This document shows positions 35,050 through 44,407 of a stretch of DNA of 64,000 nt, piece by piece (positions within the stretch are counted from its first letter, which is position 1; each line of letters begins with the position of its first letter). This DNA is from Bordetella sp. H567. Its GTDB lineage: Bacteria > Pseudomonadota > Gammaproteobacteria > Burkholderiales > Burkholderiaceae_B. Under the pieces are notes generated by a model that was not told where the DNA came from, made no database searches, and worked only from the letters and a program-made list of their open reading frames with translations. The position numbers and the translations under genes were made by a program. The stretch spans positions 2,988,084 through 3,052,083 of the forward strand of contig NZ_CP012334.1 of NCBI RefSeq assembly GCF_001704295.1, given 5' to 3'.

Positions 35050-35364
35050 ATGACTACCCGCCGCATTTTCCTGAAGAACGTTTCACAGATCCTTGCTGTC
35101 TCCGCTGTCGGGCTTCCGGTGGCCTCGCGTGCCGCCGCAGCCAAGCTCGAGGAGAATGACCCGCAAGCCATGGCGTTGGGCTACAAGGACGACACCAAGC
35201 AAGTGGACCAGAGCAAATTCCCGAACCACAACGCCGCCCAGCGTTGTGGCGACTGTCAACTCTACCAAGGCGGCACCGCCGCCAATGGGCCCTGTACGAT
35301 CTTTTCCGGCAAGATCGTCGAGGCAAACGGCTGGTGCAGCGCATACACCAAAAAGACCGGGTAG
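35050..35364 (+). CDS. High-potential iron-sulfur protein (HiPIP)
   Basis: 104 residues: twin-arginine leader (TTRRIFLKN, hydrophobic ILAVSAVGLPVA, ARA-type cut near residue 30) and a mature HiPIP with ligands Cys66, Cys69, Cys82 and Cys96 for a 4Fe-4S cluster. Exported folded through Tat, it would carry electrons in the periplasm to an oxidase. Strong ribosome site (ATAGGAG). It stands alone between the MOSC gene and the taurine operon. It could accept electrons from periplasm-facing dehydrogenases such as sulfite or isethionate dehydrogenase, which is speculation. Confidence 0.9.
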   Translation: MTTRRIFLKNVSQILAVSAVGLPVASRAAAAKLEENDPQAMALGYKDDTKQVDQSKFPNHNAAQRCGDCQLYQGGTAANGPCTIFSGKIVEANGWCSAYTKKTG

Positions 35365-35526
35365 CTGAATGGCGAGGGCCGCCCGGTTCATCCCGTGGCG
35401 GCGGGCTTTCCGGTCAGGGAGGCGCGGGTCGCAGCGGCTCGGCCGCCCGTGGCGACAGCCGGCCTACGCCGTCCTGGCTAAGTGGTAATCCCTAGACAGG
35501 CGCTTGCACAGAGCACAGCGCCTGCT

Positions 35527-35559
35527 CTGGCTCCTACTAATGCGGGCATCTGGACCTAG
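35527..35559 (+). promoter_or_regulatory. Direct CTGG boxes upstream of tauA (candidate TauR site)
   Basis: CTGGCTCCTACTAA begins at 35527 and CTGGACCTAG at 35550, a 23-base step. From memory, MocR-type TauR of Rhodobacter binds direct repeats close to CTGGACYTAA; the second box matches 9 of 10. The same 23-base CTGG spacing recurs upstream of tauX, and TGGACCTAG recurs upstream of sauS. Confidence 0.5.
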
Positions 35560-35647
35560 TGCCGCGGTGTGCCTCTGGGCACACTGGCCCGGCAACTATC
35601 CCCATCCCGAGCGGCGCCCGTGCGCCGACGCCCGCAAGGAGAAATCC

Positions 35648-36679
35648 ATGAGATTGTTTCCACGTATTGCGTGCCGCGCGATGCTGCTCGCGTTGGGCGC
35701 CCTGCTGGCCGGTGGCGCCGCCCAGGCGCAAACCAAGGTGGTCGTCGGCTACCAGCTTATCGTCGGTCCCTTCCTGACCGCCATCGCCGACGGCAGCTTC
35801 GATGCGGCCGCCAAGCAGGCGGGCTACACCATCGACTGGCGGCAGTTCAAGTCCGCGGGCGATATTTCGACGGCGCTGGCCTCCGGCAACGTCCCGATCG
35901 GGGTGCTGGGCTCCACGGGCATCACCGCCGCCGCCACGCGCGGCGTCGGGCTCGAATTGTTCTGGATCCTGGACAACATCGGCAAGTCCGAGGCCCTGGT
36001 GGCGCGGGACGGCAGCGGCATCAACAGCACGGCCGACCTCAAGGGCAAGCGCATCGCGGTGCCCTTCGTCTCCACCTCGCACTTCCACCTGCTGGTCGGG
36101 CTGGAGAACGTGTGGAAGATCCCGCCCCGCGACGTACGCATCCTGAACATGACGCCGCCCCAGATCGTGGCGGCATGGCAGCGCGGCGATATCGACGCCG
36201 CGTACGTGTGGCCCCCGGCGCTGACCGAAATCCAGAAATCGGGCAAGACCATCGCGGATTCCGACGAGATCGGCAAGGCCAGCGTGCCGACCTTCGACGG
36301 CATCGTCGCCGACAAGGCGTGGGCACAGAAGAACCCGGCCTTCATGGCCGCGTTCACGGGGGTGTTGGCCAAGGCCTATGCCGACTACCGCGCCAACGGC
36401 AAGAGCTGGACGGTCGATTCGCCGCAGGTCAAGGGCATGGTGCGGCTGATCGGTGGCAAGCCGCAGGACATGGTGGACGCGCTGAAACTGCTGGACTACC
36501 CGGTCGCCGAGGCGCAGGCATCGCCCACCTGGCTGGGAGGAGGCAAGCAAAGCGGCGCGGTGCGCGCCCTGCAAGCCAGCGCGACCTTCCTGCAATCGCA
36601 GAAGCAGATCGACAAGGCGCTGGGCGACTACAGTCCCTACGTCGAGGACCGCTACGCCAAGGCGGCCGCGACGCAGTAA
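35648..36679 (+). CDS. tauA: Taurine ABC transporter periplasmic binding protein
   Basis: 343 residues. Signal peptide ends at AQA; the mature protein starts TKVVVGYQLIVGPF, a TauA/SsuA-type fold (GNVPIGVLGSTGITAAATRGV; LELFWILDNIGKSEALVARDGSG). Ribosome site AAGGAG. Followed 21 bases later by the ATPase and then the permease, a complete TauABC importer. Assignment to taurine rather than another sulfonate rests on the sequence pattern plus the MocR regulator and the xsc/tauXY genes nearby. Confidence 0.85.
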   Translation: MRLFPRIACRAMLLALGALLAGGAAQAQTKVVVGYQLIVGPFLTAIADGSFDAAAKQAGYTIDWRQFKSAGDISTALASGNVPIGVLGSTGITAAATRGVGLELFWILDNIGKSEALVARDGSGINSTADLKGKRIAVPFVSTSHFHLLVGLENVWKIPPRDVRILNMTPPQIVAAWQRGDIDAAYVWPPALTEIQKSGKTIADSDEIGKASVPTFDGIVADKAWAQKNPAFMAAFTGVLAKAYADYRANGKSWTVDSPQVKGMVRLIGGKPQDMVDALKLLDYPVAEAQASPTWLGGGKQSGAVRALQASATFLQSQKQIDKALGDYSPYVEDRYAKAAATQ

Positions 36680-36700
36680 CCGCGACCGGAGCCGCCGACG

Positions 36701-37522
36701 ATGGAACAGATCGAAACCCTGCAGCTGCGCGATGTCAGCGTGACGTACCCGGGCCTGCGCGACAGCGGCCCCGTCACGGCCTTGCAGGGCGTGAACCTGA
36801 CAATGGAGCGTGGCGATTTCGTGGTGGCCCTGGGCGCGAGCGGCTGCGGCAAGACCACGCTGCTGAGCCTGCTGGCCGGCTTCCTGTCACCCAGCACCGG
36901 CGAGATCACCCTGGGCGGACGCTACATCAACGGTCCCGGCGCGGACCGCGGCGTGGTATTCCAGAAACACGCCCTGCTGCCGTGGCTGAACGTCATCCAG
37001 AATGTCGAGTTCGGGCTGCGTCTGCAGGGCGTGCCGCGCCAGGAGCGCCGCGAGCGCGCCACGCGCAACCTTGCCCTGGTCGGCCTGCAGGATTTCCACC
37101 AGCACATGATCTACCAGCTCTCGGGCGGCATGCAGCAGCGCGTGGGCGTCGCCCGCGCGCTGACCTGCGATCCGGCCATCCTGCTGATGGACGAGCCCAT
37201 GGCGGCGCTGGACGCGCTGACCCGCGAGAGCATCCAGGAGTTGCTGCTCGAGGTCTGGCAGCACACCGGCAAGATGTTCTTCTTCATCACGCACAGCGTC
37301 GAGGAAGCCCTGTTCCTGGGCTCGCGCCTGATCGTCATGTCGCCGCGGCCGGGGCGCATCACCCATACCTACGCCCTGGATTTCAACCGCCGCTTCCTGG
37401 AGTCGCACGATGCACGCGCCATCAAGTCAAGTCAGGATTTCATCGAAATGCGAGAGCGCATCCTCGGCATCATCTATGGCGACGAGCGCGCGGCCGGCGA
37501 GACGGAAATGGTTCATGGCTGA
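36701..37522 (+). CDS. tauB: Taurine ABC transporter ATPase
   Basis: 273 residues. Walker [10 protein letters not shown] (45-53), Q-loop [12 protein letters not shown], signature [15 protein letters not shown], Walker [14 protein letters not shown] and switch histidine [13 protein letters not shown]: all features of the nitrate/taurine/sulfonate importer ATPases. It energises uptake with TauA and TauC. Its last eight bases overlap the tauC start. Confidence 0.88.
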   Translation: MEQIETLQLRDVSVTYPGLRDSGPVTALQGVNLTMERGDFVVALGASGCGKTTLLSLLAGFLSPSTGEITLGGRYINGPGADRGVVFQKHALLPWLNVIQNVEFGLRLQGVPRQERRERATRNLALVGLQDFHQHMIYQLSGGMQQRVGVARALTCDPAILLMDEPMAALDALTRESIQELLLEVWQHTGKMFFFITHSVEEALFLGSRLIVMSPRPGRITHTYALDFNRRFLESHDARAIKSSQDFIEMRERILGIIYGDERAAGETEMVHG

Positions 37523-38342
37523 CCCGCGCCGGGGCGGCCGTCCGGCGCCTCCCGGCAAGGTCTATGGCGCTCCCGGCGCCGGCTACAGCGGCCACATCAG
37601 CCTGCTGACGGCCCTCGCGCTGGTGGGCCTGTGGTTCCTGCTGACCAACACCGGCCTGGTCAAGCCGCTGTTCCTGCCCTCGCCCCAGGCCGTGTACGAA
37701 AAATTCATCCAGGCCTCGGTCGATGGCGTGGCGAATTCCACCTTGTGGGAACACACGCAAGCCAGTCTTTCGCGGGTCTTCGGTGCCTTCGTCCTGGCCT
37801 GCGTGACCGCCGTTCCGGTGGGCATCCTGATGGGCGTGAGCCGCATCGCGCGCGGCATCTTCGACCCACCCATCGAGTTCTACCGCCCGCTGCCGCCCCT
37901 GGCCTACCTGCCGCTGGTCATCATCTGGTTCGGCATCGGCGAGTTCCCCAAGATTTTCCTCATCTACCTGGCGATATTCGCGCCCATGGCGATCGCCGCG
38001 CGCGCCGGCGTGCGCTCCGTGTCCATCGAACAGATCCACGCGGCCTATGCGATGGGCGGCAGCCCGCTGCAGATCATCCGCCATGTCATCCTGAAGGCGG
38101 CCATGCCGGAAATCTTCACCGGCATGCGCATCGGCATCGGCGTGGGCTGGACCACGCTGGTCGCGGCCGAAATGGTGGCCGCGGACCGCGGGCTGGGCTT
38201 CATGGTGCTGAACGCGGCGCAGTTTCTCGCCAGCGATACCGTCATCATGGGAATCATCGTCATCGGGGCCTTCGCGTGGGGCTTCGACCTGCTGGTGCGC
38301 CAACTGGAGAAAATCCTCATCCCCTGGAAAGGCCGCGTCTGA
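37515..38342 (+). CDS. tauC: Taurine ABC transporter permease
   Basis: 275 residues, about six membrane segments. The inner-membrane domain motif [19 protein letters not shown] and the EAA loop ([26 protein letters not shown]) match TauC/SsuC. The Gly/Pro-rich N terminus of 25 residues is cytoplasmic. Start at ATG 37515 inside the tauB stop region implies coupling. A terminator hairpin follows 35 bases after the stop. Confidence 0.87.
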   Translation: MADPRRGGRPAPPGKVYGAPGAGYSGHISLLTALALVGLWFLLTNTGLVKPLFLPSPQAVYEKFIQASVDGVANSTLWEHTQASLSRVFGAFVLACVTAVPVGILMGVSRIARGIFDPPIEFYRPLPPLAYLPLVIIWFGIGEFPKIFLIYLAIFAPMAIAARAGVRSVSIEQIHAAYAMGGSPLQIIRHVILKAAMPEIFTGMRIGIGVGWTTLVAAEMVAADRGLGFMVLNAAQFLASDTVIMGIIVIGAFAWGFDLLVRQLEKILIPWKGRV

Positions 38343-38376
38343 ACCCTTCCCCGCGGGCGTCCCGCCCACCCCCCGC

Positions 38377-38410
38377 GCCTGCCCTGCCATAAGGGTAGGC
38401 ACCGGGTTTT
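38377..38410 (+). terminator. Rho-independent terminator after tauC
   Basis: Nine-base stem, GCCTGCCCT with AGGGTAGGC (one G-T pair), loop GCCATA at 38386-38391, then ACCGG and a GTTTTT tract ending at 38410. Position 35 bases after the tauC stop separates tauABC from the MocR gene. Confidence 0.6.
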
Positions 38411-38440
38411 TCGGCTTTGCCCGATCGGTGTATCTTGCGC

Positions 38441-38470
38441 TAGGGCCTGTCCACGCGGAAAGCGTGGACA
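38441..38470. repeat. TAGGGCCTGT repeat with 9-base stem-loop
   Basis: TAGGGCCTGT core, with TGTCCACGC at 38448-38456 and GCGTGGACA at 38462-38470 pairing around GGAAA. It lies in the leader region of the MocR gene, 62 bases before its ATG. The core recurs at 44258, 52083 and 56932. Confidence 0.5.
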
Positions 38471-38531
38471 CGTCCCACGCGAACCATCATGGCAGCGGCC
38501 GCGCGCCGCGCCACGCGCAAGGGGGAAATCC

Positions 38532-40070
38532 ATGTCCTGCCAGGCCGCTCGGGCCCACACCGTCATGTGGGACCAATTGTTCGAACGCGAAAACGACAGT
38601 GCGCTGAGCCTGCAGGAACGGGTGCGGCAGATGCTGGTGTCGGCCATCCTGTCCGGCCACCTGCCGCCAGGCGCGCCCGTGCCTTCCAGCCGGCACCTGG
38701 CCGATCAGCTGGCCATTGCGCGCAACACCGTCGTGTTCGCCTACCAGCAGCTGGTCTGCGAAGGCTACCTGGTGTCGCGCGAGCGCAGCGGCCATTTCGT
38801 CAGCGGCGACGTGCTGGACGGCAGGCTGGCCGCGCCGGCGCCCCGGCCGGCCACGCCCGCCGCGGAAGGCCAGGACCGCTGGGACAAGCGGCTGCGCTTT
38901 CGCCCGTCGGCGCAGCGCAACATCGTCAAGCCGGCGAACTGGCAGAAGATGCCTTATCCCTTCGTCTATGGCCAGTTCGACGCCGGCCTGTTTCCCACGG
39001 CGGAATGGCGCGAATGCTGCACGCGCGCGCTTTCCGTGCTCGACATCCGCAGCTGGGCGCCGGATCTCATCACCCACGACGATCCCGCGCTGGTCGAGCA
39101 GATCCGCACCCAGGTGCTGCCGCGGCGCGGCGTATGGGCCAGCGCGGACGAAATCGTCATCACCGTGGGCGCCCAGCACGCGCTTTATCTGATCGCCGAC
39201 CTGCTGGTCCACCACGAGACGGCCGTCGGCATCGAGGATCCGGGCTATCCGGACGCCCGCAACATCTTTGCCAGCCGCACACCCTGCCTGCACGGGCTGC
39301 CCGTGGACGAGAACGGCTTGCGCATCACCGCCCGGCTGGCCGAGTGCGACTACATCTTCGTCACGCCCAGCCATCAATGCCCCACGACCGTGACCATGCC
39401 CATCGACCGCCGGCAGGCCTTGCTGGACCTGGCCCGCGATGCGGACTGCATGATCATCGAGGACGACTTCGAAAGCGAGAACCGCCACGGCGACGCGCCC
39501 ATTCCCGCGCTCAAGAGCCTGGACCGCAGCGGCAACGTGATCTACGTCGGCAGCTTGTCCAAGGCCTTCGCGCCGGGCTTGCGCATCGGCTATGTCGTCG
39601 CGCCGCGCGAACTGATCGTCGAACTGCGCGCCCTGCGCCGGCTGATGCTGCGGCATCCCTCGGCCTACATCCAGCGTGCGTTTTCGCTGTTCATCGCCCT
39701 GGGCCACCATCATGCCTTGCTGCGGCGCCAGTCGCAGGCCTACCAGGAACGGGCGGACAGGCTGAGCCAGGCGCTGCGGCGGCACCTGCCCGACTTCGAA
39801 GCCGTGCCGATGACCGGGGGCTCCTCGTGCTGGGTGCGCGGACCGGCGTGGCTGGATACCAACCGGCTCGCCACGGCGGCGGTCGCGCGCGGCGTGGTCA
39901 TCGAACCCGGCGACGTGTTCTTCAAGGAAGCCGCGGAAATGCCGCTGAACACGATACGGCTGGGATACAACTCCATCGGACCCAGCCAGATAGACGCCGG
40001 CATCGAGATGCTGGCCCGCGTCGTGCGCGAACTGCAGGGACAGGCGATGGGCAGGGCCGTCACGGCGTAG
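38532..40070 (+). CDS. MocR family regulator (GntR helix-turn-helix plus aminotransferase domain), TauR-like
   Basis: 512 residues. N-terminal GntR-type winged helix (about 25-95: LQERVRQMLVSAILSGHLPPG, SRHLADQLAIARNTVVFAYQQL), then a class-I aminotransferase-like domain with IEDDFESE and the PLP lysine Lys344 in GSLSKAFAPGLRIGY. The family senses amino compounds through PLP. TauR, a member, activates taurine genes. Its place directly after tauABC and the CTGG boxes at tauA and tauX support that role. Ribosome site AAGGGGG. Confidence 0.8.
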   Translation: MSCQAARAHTVMWDQLFERENDSALSLQERVRQMLVSAILSGHLPPGAPVPSSRHLADQLAIARNTVVFAYQQLVCEGYLVSRERSGHFVSGDVLDGRLAAPAPRPATPAAEGQDRWDKRLRFRPSAQRNIVKPANWQKMPYPFVYGQFDAGLFPTAEWRECCTRALSVLDIRSWAPDLITHDDPALVEQIRTQVLPRRGVWASADEIVITVGAQHALYLIADLLVHHETAVGIEDPGYPDARNIFASRTPCLHGLPVDENGLRITARLAECDYIFVTPSHQCPTTVTMPIDRRQALLDLARDADCMIIEDDFESENRHGDAPIPALKSLDRSGNVIYVGSLSKAFAPGLRIGYVVAPRELIVELRALRRLMLRHPSAYIQRAFSLFIALGHHHALLRRQSQAYQERADRLSQALRRHLPDFEAVPMTGGSSCWVRGPAWLDTNRLATAAVARGVVIEPGDVFFKEAAEMPLNTIRLGYNSIGPSQIDAGIEMLARVVRELQGQAMGRAVTA

Positions 40071-40150
40071 CCGCGCGGCGCCTTCGCGCCCGGCACGCGG
40101 CCATGGCGCTCAGGCGCGCCCGATGCCGCCACGGCGGCCCGCGCCAGGCG

Positions 40151-41476
40151 TCACGCCGGCGGTGCCGCCGTATATGCGGCGGCTTGCTGGTTGCGGACGA
40201 TGTGGCTCTGGATCGCCTTGGCGCACCACGCCGACACCAGCCCGGAAAACAGCACATAGCCGCAGACATACCAGGGCGAACCATCGCCGGCGCGCACCAG
40301 CACCGTCGCGATCATGGGCGTGATGCCGGAGGCGAATATCCCGGAGAACTGGTAGACGAAGGAAATGCCGGTATAGCGCACGCGCGTATCGAAGAGCTCG
40401 CAGAACAGCGCGGCCTCCGGCCCGTACACGGCGGCATAGAAGATACCGAACGGAATGATGATGGACAGCCACAGCACCAGCGGGTCGCCGCCGCTGCCCA
40501 TCATCAGCCAGAACGCCGGAAAGGCGGAGATGCCGCTGACGATGGCGCCCCAGAAATACACCCGCGTGCGGCCCAGCCGGTCCGACATCCGGCCGAAGTA
40601 CGGGATGAAGAAGCACATGATGATGGCTGCCGCCATCACGCCGCCCAGCGCCTGACCGCGGCTGACATTGACGCTCTGCGTCAGCCACGAGATGACGAAC
40701 ACCCCGAAGACGTTGAAGAACACGCCGTCGATGTAGCGCGCGCCCATGCCCTTCAGGATGTTGCCGGGATAGCGGCGCATCATGTCGGCGAAGGGCAGGT
40801 CCGTCTGCCGGTTGCGGCGCTTCACTTCCGCGAACTCGGGGCTTTCCTTCACGTTCAGGCGGATGTACAGGCCCACGAACACCATGAGTCCGGACAGCAG
40901 GAAACCGACACGCCAACCCCAGGCCATGAATTGCGCGTCGGTCAGCAGGGCCGACAGCAATGCCACCACGCCAGAGGCCAGGCACAGGCCGATGGACAGT
41001 CCCATCTGCGGGATGGATGCATAGAAGCCGCGTTCCTTTTGGGGCGCGAACTCGTAAGCCATCAGCACCGCGCCGCCCCACTCGCCGCCCAGGCCGATGC
41101 CCTGCGCCACCCGCAACAACAGCAAGGCGACGGGCGCCCACAGGCCGATGCGGTCGTAGGTGGGCACCAGGCCGATCAGCACCGTCGACACGCCCATGAT
41201 CATCAGCGTCAGGATCAGCATGCTCTTGCGGCCGATGCGGTCGCCGAAGTGCCCGAAGATCACGCCGCCCAGCGGCCGGGCGATAAAACCCACCGCGAAG
41301 GTGGCATAGGCAAGCAAGGTCGACACCAAGGGATCGCCGGCGGGGAAATACAGCTTGTTGAATACGATGCCCGCGACGACCCCGTACAGGAAGAAGTCAT
41401 ACCACTCGATGGTCGCGCCGATCACCGAAGAGATGACGACCCTGCGGACCTGTGAACGTTCAGCGTGATGCGCCAT
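40151..41476 (-). CDS. Metabolite:H+ symporter (MHS, MFS superfamily), probable isethionate transporter IseU-type
   Basis: 441 residues, 12 expected membrane segments. MHS features: IGATIEWYDFFLYGVVAG at the first segment, RPLGGVIFGHFGDRIGRKS loop, and RVAQGIGLGGEWGGAVLMA. Start at ATG 41476 with CAGGAG upstream. It follows the GMC dehydrogenase by 106 bases in the same direction, with a divergent IclR. In a cluster that otherwise feeds sulfoacetaldehyde, import of the alcohol isethionate for that dehydrogenase is the best fit. Substrate is inference; other small anions are possible. Confidence 0.8.
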   Translation of the reverse strand: MAHHAERSQVRRVVISSVIGATIEWYDFFLYGVVAGIVFNKLYFPAGDPLVSTLLAYATFAVGFIARPLGGVIFGHFGDRIGRKSMLILTLMIMGVSTVLIGLVPTYDRIGLWAPVALLLLRVAQGIGLGGEWGGAVLMAYEFAPQKERGFYASIPQMGLSIGLCLASGVVALLSALLTDAQFMAWGWRVGFLLSGLMVFVGLYIRLNVKESPEFAEVKRRNRQTDLPFADMMRRYPGNILKGMGARYIDGVFFNVFGVFVISWLTQSVNVSRGQALGGVMAAAIIMCFFIPYFGRMSDRLGRTRVYFWGAIVSGISAFPAFWLMMGSGGDPLVLWLSIIIPFGIFYAAVYGPEAALFCELFDTRVRYTGISFVYQFSGIFASGITPMIATVLVRAGDGSPWYVCGYVLFSGLVSAWCAKAIQSHIVRNQQAAAYTAAPPA

Positions 41477-41582
41477 GGTTGTCTCCTGTTTTTTTCCCAC
41501 GGCCCCCTATCGCGGGGCGGCCGGCCATGGGTGTATCCGGGCACGCCCGGCCGGGCGCCCCAATGCCCTCTGGCGGCGCTTG

Positions 41583-43199
41583 CTACGTGCGGCCGCGGGC
41601 ATCCTCCAGAATCATGTCCGCCGCCCGTTCCGCGATCATCACCACCGGCACGTTGGTGTTGCCCGACACCAGCGTCGGCATCACGGAACAATCCACCACC
41701 CGCAACCGGTCCACGCCGCGCACGCGCAAGCGGCTGTCGACGACCGCCATGGGATCGCCGTCCGGCCCCATCTTCGCGGTGCCGGACGGATGGAAAATGG
41801 TCGCGCCCCGCTCCCGACAGAAGTCCAGGATCCCTTCGTCGCTCTCCACCTCGCGCCCGGGGCGGAACTCGGCCGCCATCAGCGGGCGCATCGGCTCCGT
41901 ATCGGCGATGCGGCGGGCGTAGCGCACCCCCGCGATCGCCATGCGCCGGTCCAGCTCGGTGGACAGGTAGCGGGGCTGGATGGACGGGGGCTGCATGGGA
42001 TCGGCACTGCGCAGCCGCACGTGGCCACGCGATTCCGGGCGCAATTGGCAAACCGAATACGTGCATCCCGAAAACGGATGCACGTCGCCGCCCGCCATGT
42101 CGGCCGACAAGGTGCCGAAATGAAACTGGATGTCCGGCCGATCCGACGCGTCCAGCGCGCGGGCGAACAAGGCGCCCTGGTTGATCCCGATGGCAAGCGC
42201 GCCGCCCCGATACAACAGCCATTGCAGCGCCAGCCGCGCCTTGCCGCCCAGCGTGCGCAGATCGTCGTTCGTGGTGATGGGCCGGCTTACCCGGTAGATC
42301 AGGCGGATCTGCAGATGATCCTGCAGGTTCTCGCCCACGCCCGGGAGGTCGGCCCGCACCGGAATGCCCAACTCGCCCAGCAGGCCGGCCGGGCCGATGC
42401 CGGATAGCTGCAGCAGTTGCGGCGAGTTCAAGGCGCCGGCCGACAGCAGCACCTCGTGGCGCGCGGCCAGTTCCTGCACCGCGCCATCCGGCGCGCGTAC
42501 CCTGACGCCGCACGCGCGGCGGTCGCGCAGCACGACCGCCAGGACATGCCGTCCGGTCAGCACGGTCAGGTTGCGCCGCTTGCGCGCGGGACGCAGGTAG
42601 GCGACGGCGGTGGAACGGCGCAGGCCGCGATGGGTCGTCAATTGGTAATAGCCCACGCCCTCCTGCTCGCCGGTGTTGAAATCCTGGCGCAGGGGCACGC
42701 CGTGGGCGCGAGCCGCGTCGATGAAGGCATCCACCAGGGGATGGCGTGTCTTGATCGATGTTGCGTGCAAGGGACCGTCCACGCCGCGCGTGGGACCGGG
42801 CCCCAGGTCGTTGGTTTCCAGCTTGCGGAAGTACGGCAGACAGTCGTCCCAGCCCCAGCCGGCGTTGCCCTGGCGCGCCCAGTCGTCGTAGTCCGCCTTC
42901 TGGCCGCGTATGTAGATCAGGCCGTTGATGGAGCTGCTGCCGCCCAGGGTGCGGCCGCGCGGCCAATAGATGCGCCGTCCGTTCATGCCGGGGTCGGGAT
43001 CGGTATAGAAGCCCCAGTTCAAGGTCTTGTGGAACATCGTCTTGCCATAGCCGATCGGCAGATGGATCCACGGATTGCTGTCGGGCGGGCCGGCTTCCAC
43101 CAGGCAGACCGTATAGCGGCCGCACGCGGACAATCGATTGGCGAGCACGCAGCCGGCGGAACCGCCGCCGACGACGATGTAGTCGAACGCCTGCTTCAT
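41583..43199 (-). CDS. GMC-family alcohol dehydrogenase, probable isethionate dehydrogenase IseJ-type
   Basis: 538 residues. FAD-binding YIVVGGGSAGCVLANRLS at the N terminus, GMC signature 1 (RGRTLGGSSSINGLIYIRG) and signature 2 (SAGALNSPQLLQLSGIG), and the active-site pair His470 (FHPSGTAKMG) and Asn514 (SGNTNVP). It is choline-dehydrogenase-like. Strong ribosome site GGAGACAAAAGC. With an adjacent MHS transporter, IclR regulator and, 5 kb away, xsc, oxidation of isethionate to sulfoacetaldehyde is plausible. Choline or another primary alcohol would be the alternative. Confidence 0.8.
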   Translation of the reverse strand: MKQAFDYIVVGGGSAGCVLANRLSACGRYTVCLVEAGPPDSNPWIHLPIGYGKTMFHKTLNWGFYTDPDPGMNGRRIYWPRGRTLGGSSSINGLIYIRGQKADYDDWARQGNAGWGWDDCLPYFRKLETNDLGPGPTRGVDGPLHATSIKTRHPLVDAFIDAARAHGVPLRQDFNTGEQEGVGYYQLTTHRGLRRSTAVAYLRPARKRRNLTVLTGRHVLAVVLRDRRACGVRVRAPDGAVQELAARHEVLLSAGALNSPQLLQLSGIGPAGLLGELGIPVRADLPGVGENLQDHLQIRLIYRVSRPITTNDDLRTLGGKARLALQWLLYRGGALAIGINQGALFARALDASDRPDIQFHFGTLSADMAGGDVHPFSGCTYSVCQLRPESRGHVRLRSADPMQPPSIQPRYLSTELDRRMAIAGVRYARRIADTEPMRPLMAAEFRPGREVESDEGILDFCRERGATIFHPSGTAKMGPDGDPMAVVDSRLRVRGVDRLRVVDCSVMPTLVSGNTNVPVVMIAERAADMILEDARGRT

Positions 43200-43450
43200 G
43201 CTTTTGTCTCCATCGCGCGCGAGGGCTGATGAAGCGATGCCCCCTGCAAGAGGACACGCCGCGCTGGAACTTGTTTTTGCGCGGCCCCTACGCTACGTTG
43301 TGGCCTATTCTGTCGCCGCGCCGGACACGGTGTTGACTGACGCGGCGCAGCAAACGCGAAACTGGAACGGAAAGCGCGCAAATCGTGCCACAACCGGTAC
43401 GCCAAGATCGCGCCGACACCGATACGCCGTCGCAGGAAAGGCCCGTCAAC

Positions 43451-44260
43451 ATGACCGACACCGCCGATGCCGCGCGCGCCCTGCGCGTGCTGCGCGTGAT
43501 GGAAACCGTCGCGCGCTCGATCGCCCCGCCCACCCTCGCCCAGCTGGCGGCACGCATGCATGTGCCCAAGACCACCATGATGAGGCTGGTGCGCGATATG
43601 CAGCAGGATGGCTGGCTGGTGCGCGTGCCGCACTCGGGCGGCATCCTGCCCGGCCCACGCGCGCGCACGCTGGGCCTGGACATGCTGAAAGGCGGTCCCG
43701 TCCTGCGCGAATGCGTGGCCGTGCTGCGCCAACTGGTGCACGACATCGGCGAAACCTGCAACCTGACCGCGCTGGACGGCGACCAGGTGCTGTACATCGC
43801 GCGCGTCGAGGCGCCGCATCCGCTGGGCTTGCATTTCAGCGATGGCGTGCGCGTTCCCATGCATTGCACGGCCAGCGGCAAGCTGTTCCTGGCACGCATG
43901 CCCGGGCCTGCCCGCCGGCGCATGCTGTCGCTGTTGCGGCTGGACGCCCACACCCCGAACACCACCACCCGCGCCGACACGCTCGAACGCGAACTGGACG
44001 AGCCGCGCGCGCGGCGCTTCGGCGTGGACGACGAGGAATTCATCCTGGGCATGGTGGCGGTGGCCGTGCCCATCCTGGACGAAGCGGACCAGATGATCGC
44101 CGCGGTGGCTTGCCACGGCCCCACCGCGCGCAAGACGGTGGACGAACTGCTGGCCAATCTGCCGCTGCTGCAACAGGCCAGCGCGCGCCTGCGCGCCATC
44201 CTGCTCGGGGTCGAGCCGGAGGCCTGCGCGGCCGCGCCCCTGCGCCACCAGGTCGGCTAG
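43451..44260 (+). CDS. IclR family transcriptional regulator
   Basis: 269 residues from ATG 43451. Helix-turn-helix APPTLAQLAARMHVPKTTMMRLVRDMQ, effector domain with GETCNLTALDGDQVLYIARVE, MHCTASGKLFLA and the C-terminal AVAVPILD pattern. Divergent from the GMC dehydrogenase, so probably its regulator. A GTG at 43385 with GGAAAG upstream could add 22 residues. The stop codon is the first TAG of a TAGGGCCTGT repeat. Confidence 0.83.
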   Translation: MTDTADAARALRVLRVMETVARSIAPPTLAQLAARMHVPKTTMMRLVRDMQQDGWLVRVPHSGGILPGPRARTLGLDMLKGGPVLRECVAVLRQLVHDIGETCNLTALDGDQVLYIARVEAPHPLGLHFSDGVRVPMHCTASGKLFLARMPGPARRRMLSLLRLDAHTPNTTTRADTLERELDEPRARRFGVDDEEFILGMVAVAVPILDEADQMIAAVACHGPTARKTVDELLANLPLLQQASARLRAILLGVEPEACAAAPLRHQVG

Positions 44261-44273
44261 GGCCTGTCAACGC
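44258..44273 (+). repeat. TAGGGCCTGT dispersed repeat copy
   Basis: TAGGGCCTGTCAACGC, beginning with the stop codon of the IclR gene. It differs at one position from the left arm of the hairpin element at 56932 over the shared AGGGCCTGTNAACGC core. Confidence 0.45.
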
Positions 44274-44407
44274 CCAAGGGAGCGCGGCACTGGCGAGTCC
44301 CGATATCCGCGATTTCCCGTCCACTTCGCTGCGCCCCCGGCCTCGCGCCACGTTATTTCGATATGATTTGTTCCGGAAAACGATGTTTACTTGCGGAGCC
44401 GCCTCCC

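Noticed and set aside
38489-41455. Open frame of 988 codons on the plus strand
   Set aside because: Out-of-frame shadow of the MocR gene continuing antisense to the MHS transporter; composition is Arg/His/Ala-rich without any domain.
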